The notes beneath the pieces are model-generated. The model had not been told where the DNA came from. It did not search any database and worked only from the letters and a program-made list of their open reading frames with translations. From Rubrobacter_A sp965214435 (lineage in GTDB: Bacteria; Actinomycetota; Rubrobacteria; Rubrobacterales; Rubrobacteraceae), in NCBI GenBank assembly GCA_965214435.1, contig OZ243960.1, positions 62,001 through 126,000 on the forward strand: 64,000 nucleotides of DNA. Reading direction: 5' to 3'. A program made the position numbers and the translations under genes. Positions 45,620 through 53,548 of the stretch are shown piece by piece (the stretch's first letter is position 1; the number at the start of each line of letters is the position of its first letter).

Positions 45620-47612
45620 TCTTTTCGGCCATGCCGGTATCGATCGGTCGTGAGAAGTAGTAGCCCTGCGCGTAATCGCAACCCATCTTCCTGAGCCACG
45701 CTAGTTGAGCGGAGGACGATACGCCTTCGGCGATCGCATCCATACCGAGGGCGTGGGCCAGGGTTGTTACAGTCTGTAGTATCTGGGCGTCCTCCTCGGA
45801 GCCTCTTCCGGTGAGGGCGCCTTCGACAAAGGACCGGTCGATCTTCAGGGCGTCGGCCGAGAAGCGGTGGAGCATGCCGAGCGAGGAGAAACCCGTGCCG
45901 AAATCGTCGATGTAGATCTGAACTCCCAACCGGCGCAGACCGGCCAGCGCCTCGGCCGCGGTGTCGGTGTCGCGCATGATCGCGCTCTCCGTCACCTCCA
46001 GCTTCAGGTGCCGCCCGTTTAGACCGCTGTCATGGAGTATGTGTTCTATGTGTCCTGGAAGCTCCGGGTAGATAAGCTGGGCGGCCGAAAGGTTGACGCT
46101 TACGTCCAGGGGACGGTGATCCGGGTAATTTTTCCGCCACCGCCTGGCATCCCAGCAGGCTTGCCGTAGCACGGATAACCCGATGGGTAGGATCAGGTCC
46201 GTCTCTTCCGCGAGCGGGATGAAGTCCGCCGGATGGGTAAGGCCCCACTCCGGATGATCCCACCGGGCGAGGGCCTCGAAACCCACCACCTCGCCGCTGG
46301 AGAGCGAGACTATCGGCTGGTAGCGGACCGTGAACTCCTCCCGCTCCACGGCACGCCTCAAGTCGTTTTCGAGCCGCAGGGTCCGGACGGCCGCGGTCCG
46401 CATGTGGGGGGTGAAAACCTTGTAGCGGGCTTTGCCCTCATCTTTAGCCCGGTACATCGCGGTATCGGCGTCGCGCAGCAAGTCCTCCGGCTGTCGGTAA
46501 TCTGATGGTTGAAGGACTACCCCGACGCTCGCTGTAACGTACAGTTCGTGCTCGCCGAGTAGAAAAGGTTCCCGGAGCCTCCGCTGGATCCTCTCGGCCG
46601 TTCTCTCGGCATCCCTAACTTCACTCAAGTCTTCGAGCAAGACCGTAAACTCATCGCCACCGAGCCGGGCGACGGTGTCGGCCGAATGTACGCTAGCCCG
46701 GAGCCTACGGGCCACCGCGACGAGCAGCCGGTCGCCCACGGAGTGACCGAGAGAATCGTTGACGTTCTTGAACCGGTCGAGGTCCAGGAAAAGTACGGCG
46801 ACCAGGTAGCTCTTATCCTTTCTCGCCCGCTCCAATGTGCGGTCCAGGCGCTCCGCGAGCAAGGTGCGGTTCGGCAAGCCGGTGAGCGGGTCGTGCATCG
46901 CCTCGTGCACGGCCCGTTCCTCTGAAGCCTGCACCTCCACCAGTGTCCCCACCAGGCGGCTCCGAAACTGCCACAGCAGCACGAGCACCACCGTAACCGC
47001 CGCCGCCAGCGAGAGGATCTTAAATCCCGACTGGTACCAGGACGGCAGCACCGAGCTGAAAGGAGAGACCTCACCTAGTATGCCCACCGCGACCATTACC
47101 AGCCAGGCGGCGACAAACAGTAAGCCTAATATTTTCTTTGAAACGTATGGGAGAGCCGCCCCGACAGCCAGAAGAGGCCCGAGGACGAGAACCGGGGTCA
47201 ACCCCGGCTGAGACACCGCGACGATCAGCGTCGCTACAAGAAATCCCGAGCACACGATGGCGAGCGGGGCGGCGCGTCTCCACCGACCGGCTTGCCGACC
47301 GGCCAGAAGGCGGGCCACGAGCAAAGAGGACCCGTAGGCCAGGAGCGTAAGCCCGGTAATACCCGACCCCAAATCCCCGAATACCATCCAGGCAACGCTC
47401 CCAAAGAATCCGAAAGCCACCACGACCACGACCAGCCAACTGAGGAGCTGTAGTAGTTGCGTCTCCTGGTTTGGAGTACGGTCTGTTGTAGAAATGCTGG
47501 CCCTACGGTCGGTGTGCTGACGGGCCTGCTTGTGTTTTTCCCCGCTGTACGAGTGCAACGCCGCCCGCAGCCCCTTTCTAGAATGAAATGACGACCAATA
47601 TTTTACCGTCAC
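45594..47612 (-). CDS. Membrane GGDEF-EAL protein (cyclic di-GMP synthase/phosphodiesterase)
   Basis: This 672-residue protein has about six N-terminal helices (residues 55-220) and a GGDEF domain with the intact motif at 318-322. The C-terminal EAL domain has EAL at 446-448 and DDFGTGFSS, with the catalytic glutamate/aspartate set (NLSAAQL, LEVTES). Both activities are possible. Such MASE-type sensors couple an unknown signal to c-di-GMP turnover. It starts at GTG 47612, which is not certain. With the cyclase at 9.8 kb, the window has two c-di-GMP enzymes. Confidence 0.9.
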   Translation of the reverse strand: MTVKYWSSFHSRKGLRAALHSYSGEKHKQARQHTDRRASISTTDRTPNQETQLLQLLSWLVVVVVAFGFFGSVAWMVFGDLGSGITGLTLLAYGSSLLVARLLAGRQAGRWRRAAPLAIVCSGFLVATLIVAVSQPGLTPVLVLGPLLAVGAALPYVSKKILGLLFVAAWLVMVAVGILGEVSPFSSVLPSWYQSGFKILSLAAAVTVVLVLLWQFRSRLVGTLVEVQASEERAVHEAMHDPLTGLPNRTLLAERLDRTLERARKDKSYLVAVLFLDLDRFKNVNDSLGHSVGDRLLVAVARRLRASVHSADTVARLGGDEFTVLLEDLSEVRDAERTAERIQRRLREPFLLGEHELYVTASVGVVLQPSDYRQPEDLLRDADTAMYRAKDEGKARYKVFTPHMRTAAVRTLRLENDLRRAVEREEFTVRYQPIVSLSSGEVVGFEALARWDHPEWGLTHPADFIPLAEETDLILPIGLSVLRQACWDARRWRKNYPDHRPLDVSVNLSAAQLIYPELPGHIEHILHDSGLNGRHLKLEVTESAIMRDTDTAAEALAGLRRLGVQIYIDDFGTGFSSLGMLHRFSADALKIDRSFVEGALTGRGSEEDAQILQTVTTLAHALGMDAIAEGVSSSAQLAWLRKMGCDYAQGYYFSRPIDTGMAEKIIASQPRW

Positions 47613-47687
47613 GAAAGTACCAAAACTCTAGCTATAAAGCATCATATTTGAGCGAAATTCGAGGGTTTCAGAATTAGCTAAAATTAT

Positions 47688-47744
47688 TTGCAACGTTAAG
47701 CTCATTCTAATATAGTATCGTATAGCGATGCAACGTATAGCGAT
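47688..47744 (+). promoter_or_regulatory. Promoter with direct operator repeats upstream of the PadR gene
   Basis: TTGCAA (47688-47693) and TATAGT (47711-47716) are 17 bases apart. Two perfect copies of CGTATAGCGAT lie just after the -10 (47719-47729 and 47734-47744), in register 15 bases apart. Each also contains an ATCG/CGAT inverted pair. A repressor bound there would block transcription, and the PadR gene starting 12 bases later is the obvious candidate. Confidence 0.75.
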
Positions 47745-47756
47745 AAAACTTGGATA

Positions 47757-48206
47757 GTGAGCATGAACCGCGACACGACTAGTACGGGAGATGGAGGGCG
47801 GGATCGGCCAAAGCCACTACCCCTGTCTCCTCCCGTCTTCGACATACTCCTGGTTCTATCCGACGGGGACGAGCACCACGGCTACGGGATAGCCAGGGAA
47901 GTTGAGTTACGCACTGGCGGGGAGGTAAAGCTCGGACCGGGCATTCTTTATGGGGCCATAAAGCGCATGATCTCGCAGGGGTTAATCGTGGAGTCTGGAG
48001 AACGGGAAGCCGAACAGCGGAAAGCCGCCAGCCACGTGGCCCGAGGACACCAGGACGGTCGCCAGGGACGCCGCCGCTACTACAGGATCACCGAATCGGG
48101 CAGACAAACTGCCGCGGCCGAGGCACAGAGGCTCCAGAGCCTGGTAAACGCCGCAAGAGACCGGGGCCTTCTACGCGGTCCCGGGACTATGCCGGAGGAG
48201 ATATAA
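47757..48206 (+). CDS. PadR family transcriptional regulator
   Basis: This 149-residue regulator has the PadR winged helix (FDILLVLSDGDEHHGYGIAREV, LGPGILYGAIKRMISQGLI) and wing (QGRRRYYRITESGRQTAAAEA), with a helical C-terminus for dimerisation. It is longer than minimal PadR proteins because of an extra loop (AEQRKAASHVARGHQDG). It starts at GTG 47757; ATG 47763 is an alternative. The next gene begins after its stop within a shared ribosome site (GGAGGAG). Paired PadR/membrane-protein genes usually form a small autoregulated envelope-stress-type operon. Confidence 0.85.
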   Translation: MSMNRDTTSTGDGGRDRPKPLPLSPPVFDILLVLSDGDEHHGYGIAREVELRTGGEVKLGPGILYGAIKRMISQGLIVESGEREAEQRKAASHVARGHQDGRQGRRRYYRITESGRQTAAAEAQRLQSLVNAARDRGLLRGPGTMPEEI

Positions 48207-48209
48207 ATC

Positions 48210-48750
48210 ATGAGTGCACCGAGAGACCCACAAGACGATCACCACGAACATCTCCCACGCGGGCACCGCAAGGCTTACAGCGGCTCCACCAGACTGTACC
48301 GGAGGCTGCTCTGGTTCTACCCGGAGGAATTTCGCGAGGAGTATGCTCAGGAGATGGAGTGTTACTTCGGCGAGCTGTGCGAGGACTCGCTGCGCCGTGG
48401 CGGCCTTGTAGCGCTCCTGGTCACGAACCCTGTTCGACCTCCTGCGAAGCGCGAGAGTCGAGAGGGCGCGGTCCTTGCCGGATGGTGAGGTAGAACCCGT
48501 TTCGGCCGCAGCACTTTCTCTAGCCGTGATCCCCGGAGCGGGACGGTTCTACAACTCCCAGCCGATCAAGGGCATGGCGCACCTGGTGCTCCTACCGTTT
48601 CTTTTGTTATGGGTTTTAGCCCCGATCTTATCGGTGACTGGCGAGAGTTGGATTGCGGGAGTTCTGTTGGTCGGTCTGTGGGCCTACTCCGCGATAGACG
48701 CCTGGACGAGAGCGCGGAAGATCAACGCCATCCGCCGCACCAACTCGTAG
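48210..48750 (+). pseudogene. Membrane protein partner of PadR, split by a frameshift
   Basis: The first frame (48210-48488) encodes RRLLWFYPEEFREEYAQEM and CYFGELCEDSLRRGGLVALLV, a domain found at the head of PadR-linked membrane proteins. Just after GTCACG (near 48421-48426) the natural continuation TLFDLLRSARVERARSLPDG is in another frame. It then runs SAAALSLAVIPGAGRFYNSQ with two membrane helices to the stop at 48750. A two-base loss or one-base gain explains it. Together they would make a protein of about 180 residues. Whether it is real decay or a sequencing error is unclear. Confidence 0.75.
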
Positions 48751-48830
48751 CAATACGCAGATAAGCCAGCCATAGAAAGACCCTGATATTGAGAGACTCG
48801 GCGTTGTATGACGATACCCGTGTGCCTCTC

Positions 48831-50294
48831 CTACAGCTTTATTTTCACGGCGACGTTCTTGACCTGGGTGTAGCTCCGGAGGGATTCAAGCCCCTTTTCG
48901 CGTCCGAAGCCGCTTTTACCGTAACCGCCGAAGGGCATCTCGATCCCGCCGCCGGCCCCATAGTTATTGACGAATACCTGACCGGAGCGCACCCTGGCGG
49001 CCACGTGGTGAGCCTTGTTTATGTCGGTGGTCCAGATGCCGGTTATCAGGCCGTACTCCGTGGCGTTGGCGATGGAGATAGCCTCTTCTACCGTATCGAA
49101 CGTGAGGACCGCGAGCACGGGGCCGAAGATCTCCTCCCGGGCGAGCCGGTGATCCGGGGAGAGGTTGTCGAGGACCGTGGGCTCGAAGAAGAAGCCTTCC
49201 GAGAGCCCGTCCAAGCCGGCTTTGTTGCCGCCGGTCAGGATCTCCGTGCCGTCGTCGCGGGCGAGCGCCAGGTAGTCGTCTATCCTCTGTAGCTGCTTTT
49301 CGGAGATAATCGGGCCGAGGTCCGGGTCCTCGATGCCCGGCCCAAGGGTCAGGCTCTCCATCTTCTCCGCGACGCGAGATACAACTTCATCATGCACCGA
49401 GCGCTCGACGATGAGCCGCGATCCGGCGGAGCAGGTCTGACCAGCGTTCTGGATTATGGCTTTTACGACCCAGGTGGCAGCCTCATCGAGGTCCGCGTCG
49501 GCGAAGACGATGTTCGGGGACTTGCCGCCGAGCTCCAGGAGCACGGGCTTTACGTTCTCGGCCGCCGCTTTCATCACCCCGACCCCGGTCGGCACCGAGC
49601 CGGTGAAGGTTAGCTGGTCTATGCCGGGATGGGAAGCTAGGGCCACACCAGCCTCGCTCCCGTAGCCGGTCACCACGTTAAAGACGCCGTCCGGCAGTCC
49701 GGCCTCGCCGGCCATTTCGGCCATCTTGAGAGAGGTGATCGGGGTGTCCTCGGCGGGCTTTAAGACGACGGTGTTCCCGGCGGCCAGGGCGGGCGCAACG
49801 CCGCGGACCGCGAGCTGTATCGGGTAATTCCAGGGGACGATGTGGGCGGTAACCCCTAGAGGTTCCCGCAGCGTGTAATCCAGGATACCCGGCTGGACCG
49901 GGATGGTCTCGCCCAGAATTTTGTCCGCGGCCCCCGCGAAGTACTCGCAGTACCGGGCCGCAACCTCGACGTCCGTCTGCGACTGCGCGAGCGGCTTGCC
50001 GTTATCTAAAGTCTCCAGCCGGGAAAGCTCGTCTTTGTTCTCGCGGATTATCGCCGCCAGGCGCAGGAGGATGCGGCCCCGCTCCGCCGGGACCATGTCC
50101 CGCCACTCGGGGCTCTCGAAAGCTTCCCGCGCCGCCCGGACAGCCCGATCCACGTCCGCTTCCCGGCCGCGGGGAATCTCCGCGAGCACCTCTCCGTTAG
50201 CCGGGTTTACCGTGTTGAACGTCCCCTCGCCGTCCACCCACTCCCCGCCGATAAACATTTTCAGGTCTCGCAGGGTAGAAACCTCTCTTTGCAC
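48831..50294 (-). CDS. NAD(P)-dependent aldehyde dehydrogenase
   Basis: This 487-residue dehydrogenase has the catalytic Cys in NAGQTCSAGSR and Glu in LELGGKSPN. The cofactor segments are VPWNYPIQLAVRGVAPALAAGNTVVLKP and FTGSVPTG. It starts at GTG 50294 behind AAGGAGG. By sequence it is nearest to betaine-aldehyde / semialdehyde dehydrogenase-type ALDHs; specificity cannot be fixed. It follows the SSS symporter by 43 bases on the minus strand and belongs to the 54.8-48.8 kb alcohol/lactone catabolic run. Confidence 0.9.
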   Translation of the reverse strand: MQREVSTLRDLKMFIGGEWVDGEGTFNTVNPANGEVLAEIPRGREADVDRAVRAAREAFESPEWRDMVPAERGRILLRLAAIIRENKDELSRLETLDNGKPLAQSQTDVEVAARYCEYFAGAADKILGETIPVQPGILDYTLREPLGVTAHIVPWNYPIQLAVRGVAPALAAGNTVVLKPAEDTPITSLKMAEMAGEAGLPDGVFNVVTGYGSEAGVALASHPGIDQLTFTGSVPTGVGVMKAAAENVKPVLLELGGKSPNIVFADADLDEAATWVVKAIIQNAGQTCSAGSRLIVERSVHDEVVSRVAEKMESLTLGPGIEDPDLGPIISEKQLQRIDDYLALARDDGTEILTGGNKAGLDGLSEGFFFEPTVLDNLSPDHRLAREEIFGPVLAVLTFDTVEEAISIANATEYGLITGIWTTDINKAHHVAARVRSGQVFVNNYGAGGGIEMPFGGYGKSGFGREKGLESLRSYTQVKNVAVKIKL

Positions 50295-50337
50295 AGACTT
50301 ACCTCCTTAGTACGTTTGTTTTGTTACGTTGCGATAA

Positions 50338-51900
50338 TTAGGAGCTGCGTACCTCGCCTCCGGTCTCTCCTTCGTCGAGCGCGGAGCTTGCGTAGGTTGG
50401 GGCTGGTTCCCGGGCCGGGCTCCGATCTCCGAAGACGCTCGCCAGGAACTCCGGTGGAAGTGGCTTGGTTAGCGGGGTGACTACCACCATTACTACCGAG
50501 GCGATGATTACCGAGTATCCGGCGGATCCGAACGGGTTATCGTTCATGAAGCCCAGGTAAATTACCGCGTAGCACCCGACGCCGACCAGGAAAGAGGCGA
50601 TGGCAGCGGTCTTTGTCGCCCGGCGCCAGAGGCTCCCGATCAGTACCGGACCGGCCAGTCCGGATACGATACCGCCGACCCCGACCCAGAGCAAGACCGC
50701 AAGAAACTCCGGCGGGTTCCAGGCGATAATTACGCCCGCGATAAGTGCCAGGGCCACCCCGAAACGACCGATCAGGAGCGCCCGGCGGTCTGTCTCCTCC
50801 GAGTTCTCATCCCGGGCGAACGTCTTGCGGTAGAGGTCGTTTGCCAGAAGCTGGGACACGGAGACGACCAGACCATCCGAGGTGGAGAGCACCGCGGAGA
50901 TGATCGCGACCGCCAGGAATGCGGCCACCACCGGCGGGAAAAGCTCGGTAAACAGGACCGGAATAACCTGGTCCGGCCGGATCTCCGTGTCTATCAGGGT
51001 CGCCCCGAGCAGGCCGCCGAGCGCCATCATCGGCAGGATACCGCCGGCCACGATGGAGAACATGGCGAACTTGCGCATCTGGCGGGCGCTGCTGAGGGCC
51101 ATGAACTTGTTGCCGAGGTGCGGCAGGATGCCGAACGGCAGGTGGGCGACGAACATCAGGAAGATCAGCCACGCGCTGCCGTAGATCGGGTCTCCATCCA
51201 GGAACAAGGTGTCCCACCCGGCCGTGGAGTTGCGCGCGGAGACCGCGTCGTTGACCGCCCCGGCCCCGCCGTCTATGCCGAAGCCGGTAAAGAACATCAC
51301 CGCGACCGCCACCGCGATAGCCAGCATGAGGAGGCCCTGCACGGCGTCGGTCAGGATGTCGGCGTGGGAGCCTCCCATGACGATGTAGACTAGCAGCACG
51401 ACCGCGGTAAAGATGAGCGCCGGTATGTACGGAAGGCCCATCATCACCTGGAACAGCGTAGCGGCGGCTACGAGCTGGGCCGTTATGTAGAACAGCAAGA
51501 GGAACGAGACTATCGTCAGCCCGATCCTCAAGAAGTCCGAGTTGTACCGCTGGCCGACGAACTCCGGGATGGTGCGGTTGCCGAACCTGTCACCCATCGT
51601 CTTGACCAGCCGGGCGGCCATCAGCATGCCCAGGTAGATCCCTAACGGGTAGACGATCGGGTACCACAGGCTCGCAAAGCCCTTGGAATACGCGAGACCG
51701 GGCATCCCGAGGAACGTCGAGCCGCTGGCGACGGTCGCCACGAACGCCAGCCCGAGCACCCAGGGTCCGTAGGAACTCCGCGCCACCGCGAAGTCGTCCG
51801 CGCTCGTGGTCCGCCTCATGCCGATAAAGCCCATAGCCACGAAAAGGCCGACAAACCCGACGAGGAATACCCACGACCAGACTACGACGGGGTCATCCAC
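50338..51900 (-). CDS. Sodium:solute symporter (SSS family)
   Basis: This 520-residue protein has about 13 helices and SSS-family segments GSTFLGMPGLAYSKGFASLWYP and SAVLSTSDGLVVSVSQLLANDLY. The GTG at 51900 is preceded by GGAGG and overlaps the small gene upstream by eight bases, so the two are probably translationally coupled. It imports an organic solute with sodium; the family covers sugars, amino acids, monocarboxylates and pantothenate. Position suggests the substrate feeds the neighbouring alcohol/aldehyde dehydrogenases. Confidence 0.9.
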   Translation of the reverse strand: MDDPVVVWSWVFLVGFVGLFVAMGFIGMRRTTSADDFAVARSSYGPWVLGLAFVATVASGSTFLGMPGLAYSKGFASLWYPIVYPLGIYLGMLMAARLVKTMGDRFGNRTIPEFVGQRYNSDFLRIGLTIVSFLLLFYITAQLVAAATLFQVMMGLPYIPALIFTAVVLLVYIVMGGSHADILTDAVQGLLMLAIAVAVAVMFFTGFGIDGGAGAVNDAVSARNSTAGWDTLFLDGDPIYGSAWLIFLMFVAHLPFGILPHLGNKFMALSSARQMRKFAMFSIVAGGILPMMALGGLLGATLIDTEIRPDQVIPVLFTELFPPVVAAFLAVAIISAVLSTSDGLVVSVSQLLANDLYRKTFARDENSEETDRRALLIGRFGVALALIAGVIIAWNPPEFLAVLLWVGVGGIVSGLAGPVLIGSLWRRATKTAAIASFLVGVGCYAVIYLGFMNDNPFGSAGYSVIIASVVMVVVTPLTKPLPPEFLASVFGDRSPAREPAPTYASSALDEGETGGEVRSS

Positions 51901-52015
51901 CGTCTTCCTCCGTCTCGTCGGCTTCCGAGACCACGATGCTGGTCCCCCACAAGACATACGCGGCTAGCACCCAGGCCGGCAGCATCAGCACGAACCACCA
52001 GATAATCACGTTCAT
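51893..52015 (-). CDS. Very small membrane protein, probable symporter accessory subunit
   Basis: This 40-residue frame (MNVIIWWFVLMLPAWVLAAY, then VLWGTSIVVSE and an acidic tail) is one membrane helix. Its ATG overlaps the upstream stop (ATGA) and its stop overlaps the symporter start by eight bases. This tight nesting argues that it is a real gene. Small hydrophobic proteins are often encoded just before SSS symporters, but I cannot name this one. Confidence 0.7.
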   Translation of the reverse strand: MNVIIWWFVLMLPAWVLAAYVLWGTSIVVSEADETEEDGG

Positions 52016-52554
52016 GTCGCCATCCTCCTCTCCGAGACCGCCTCCAATACCGGCGGTACGTCCTTGACCCTGCCCACGGCACCGGTAAACCCCTCGACCA
52101 GCCGCGCCTTGCGGAGCGGTCGTCCTTTCTGTGCGTGGATGTAGTAGGGGATGTAGATCAGGGCCGAGCGCTCCCGGGTTATCTCCGGCGTCCCCGAGGG
52201 CCGGTAACGCCGCGCGACGAACTTCTCGATGTACTCCCCGGACAACTCCTCCGCCTCATCCCCGGAAGTTAGCGGGTGTATCAACTCTTCTTCCCGGACG
52301 TCCCGTTCTTCTTCGGCAGGCCACTCCGTCGCCGGGCTCGTAGACTTATTCATACCGTTGACCCCGGTAAAAAGCCGCACCCGAACCTCCCTACCCAGGC
52401 TTTTCGACGCCCGTACCTTCCACGCCTGGAAGTAGTAGGGATAGTAGCAAACTAGCGGAGCCAAAGACGCCTCTTTTTTCCGGCTCCACCGGCGGGTAGG
52501 TGCCGCCCGGCTACGGCTTTTCTCCGTCGAGTCTCCGGCGATCAGTATCTCCAC
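52012..52554 (-). CDS. Hypothetical protein with an internal duplication
   Basis: This 180-residue protein carries two similar blocks: CYYPYYFQAWKVRA...RVRLFTGVNG (about 36-66) and IYIPYYIHAQKGRP...ARLVEGFTGAVG (about 132-162). They are joined by a charged, Glu-rich linker, and the sequence has no signal peptide. It starts at GTG 52554 behind GGGAGAGG and ends by ATGA overlap with the small membrane gene. I do not recognise a family; a symporter-associated regulator or chaperone is possible. Confidence 0.7.
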   Translation of the reverse strand: MEILIAGDSTEKSRSRAAPTRRWSRKKEASLAPLVCYYPYYFQAWKVRASKSLGREVRVRLFTGVNGMNKSTSPATEWPAEEERDVREEELIHPLTSGDEAEELSGEYIEKFVARRYRPSGTPEITRERSALIYIPYYIHAQKGRPLRKARLVEGFTGAVGRVKDVPPVLEAVSERRMAT

Positions 52555-52605
52555 GTTTCGCCTCTCCCGGACCGCGGGTCCGAGTTGGGACCTTTACTAC
52601 ATCGC

Positions 52606-53403
52606 TTAAGAGTAGTACTCCGGCGCTTTCTTGAACTTCGGCCAGGAGTCGGGGTCGTGGCCGGTTACGAGGGTTGCGCCCTTGCCCTCGACGGTGCGGC
52701 GGATCTTCTCCGTAGAGTAAGCGACGTCGGCGGCGGAGTGGATCAGTCCGGGAAGCGCCTTGTTGTTGTAATGGTCCATCGTGTAGCAGGCGTCGGCGGT
52801 CAGCATCATCGGCCCGCTCTCTGGCAGGTCAACGAGCAGGGAGGTGTGCCCCGGCGCGTGACCCGGTGTAAACATAGTCTTTATAATGCCGTCCCCAAAG
52901 AGGTCGTAGCCGTCGTCGTGCGGACCGTCGAGAAAGACCCAGCTAACGTCCTTGTCGAAGTCAGGCCTTATGTAAGCCGGCTTCTGGAACCAGTCCGGGG
53001 TAAAAGCGTACTCCAGCTCGCGGCGCTGCACCACGTGGCGGGCGTTCGGGAAGTGGCCTATCGCGCCCGCGTGGTCGAGGTGCAAATGAGACTGGATCAC
53101 GTACTGTATAGATGCCGGATCAACGTCCATCCGCTGTAGCTGGTTCACGACGAAGTCGTCCTCGCTCATCACCGGCACATAGGCATCGGCCACGGGACCC
53201 CAGTAGTCGTGCGGGTCCACGTCTCCGGCGACCTCCAGGGCGTTACCGCCATCGTAGAGCACGTTACCGCTCGGGTGCATGATCAGGTAGAACGGCACCG
53301 GTATCTCATACGGATCCCCGAGCCCCTGGTTCATCTTGATAAACTGCACCTGGGTCTTCAGGCTCCCGCACTCCATGAAGTACAGCCTGAGATCATCCGC
53401 CAC
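52606..53403 (-). CDS. Metallo-beta-lactamase fold lactonase (AHL/gamma-butyrolactone lactonase family)
   Basis: This 265-residue enzyme has the dizinc motif SHLHLDHAG (H106, H108, D110, H111), with a third His in TPGHAPGHTSLLV and an Asp in MMLTADACYTMD. This matches the N-acyl-homoserine lactonase family that includes AttM/BlcC. It opens lactone rings. No LuxI or LuxR gene is seen, and the neighbouring dehydrogenases suggest a catabolic lactone (such as gamma-butyrolactone) rather than signal degradation. It starts at ATG 53403. Confidence 0.85.
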   Translation of the reverse strand: MADDLRLYFMECGSLKTQVQFIKMNQGLGDPYEIPVPFYLIMHPSGNVLYDGGNALEVAGDVDPHDYWGPVADAYVPVMSEDDFVVNQLQRMDVDPASIQYVIQSHLHLDHAGAIGHFPNARHVVQRRELEYAFTPDWFQKPAYIRPDFDKDVSWVFLDGPHDDGYDLFGDGIIKTMFTPGHAPGHTSLLVDLPESGPMMLTADACYTMDHYNNKALPGLIHSAADVAYSTEKIRRTVEGKGATLVTGHDPDSWPKFKKAPEYYS

Positions 53404-53430
53404 AGTCTCTCCTTTCTTTAGAGCCTTTAG

Positions 53431-53539
53431 AGCCGGTCAGCTTGTCAGCATTTCAGCTAGTCAGGAAAAAGCTGACCGGCTGTCCAACTTTTAAGCTGAC
53501 CGGCTGAAAGCCGCCGGAGGCGGCGGGCTGACTAGCTGA
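53431..53539. repeat. Nested inverted and direct repeats between the lactonase and alcohol dehydrogenase genes
   Basis: AGCCGGTCAGCTT (53431-53443) is the exact reverse complement of AAGCTGACCGGCT at 53469-53481 and again at 53493-53505. TCAGCTAGTCAG (53453-53464) is complementary to CTGACTAGCTGA at 53528-53539. A GC-rich CCGCCGGAGGCGG lies between. Two mutually exclusive hairpins are possible, which suggests an RNA switch, a processing site or a decayed mobile repeat. Confidence 0.8.
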
Positions 53540-53548
53540 TAAGCTCCC

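Noticed and set aside
52606..53403. Quorum-quenching acyl-homoserine lactonase as a defence system.
   Set aside because: Family membership alone cannot show this; the dehydrogenases and symporter around it point to lactone catabolism instead.
53431..53539. CRISPR-like repeat array.
   Set aside because: Only two to three short units with irregular spacing and mutual complementarity; no constant-length spacers or cas genes.
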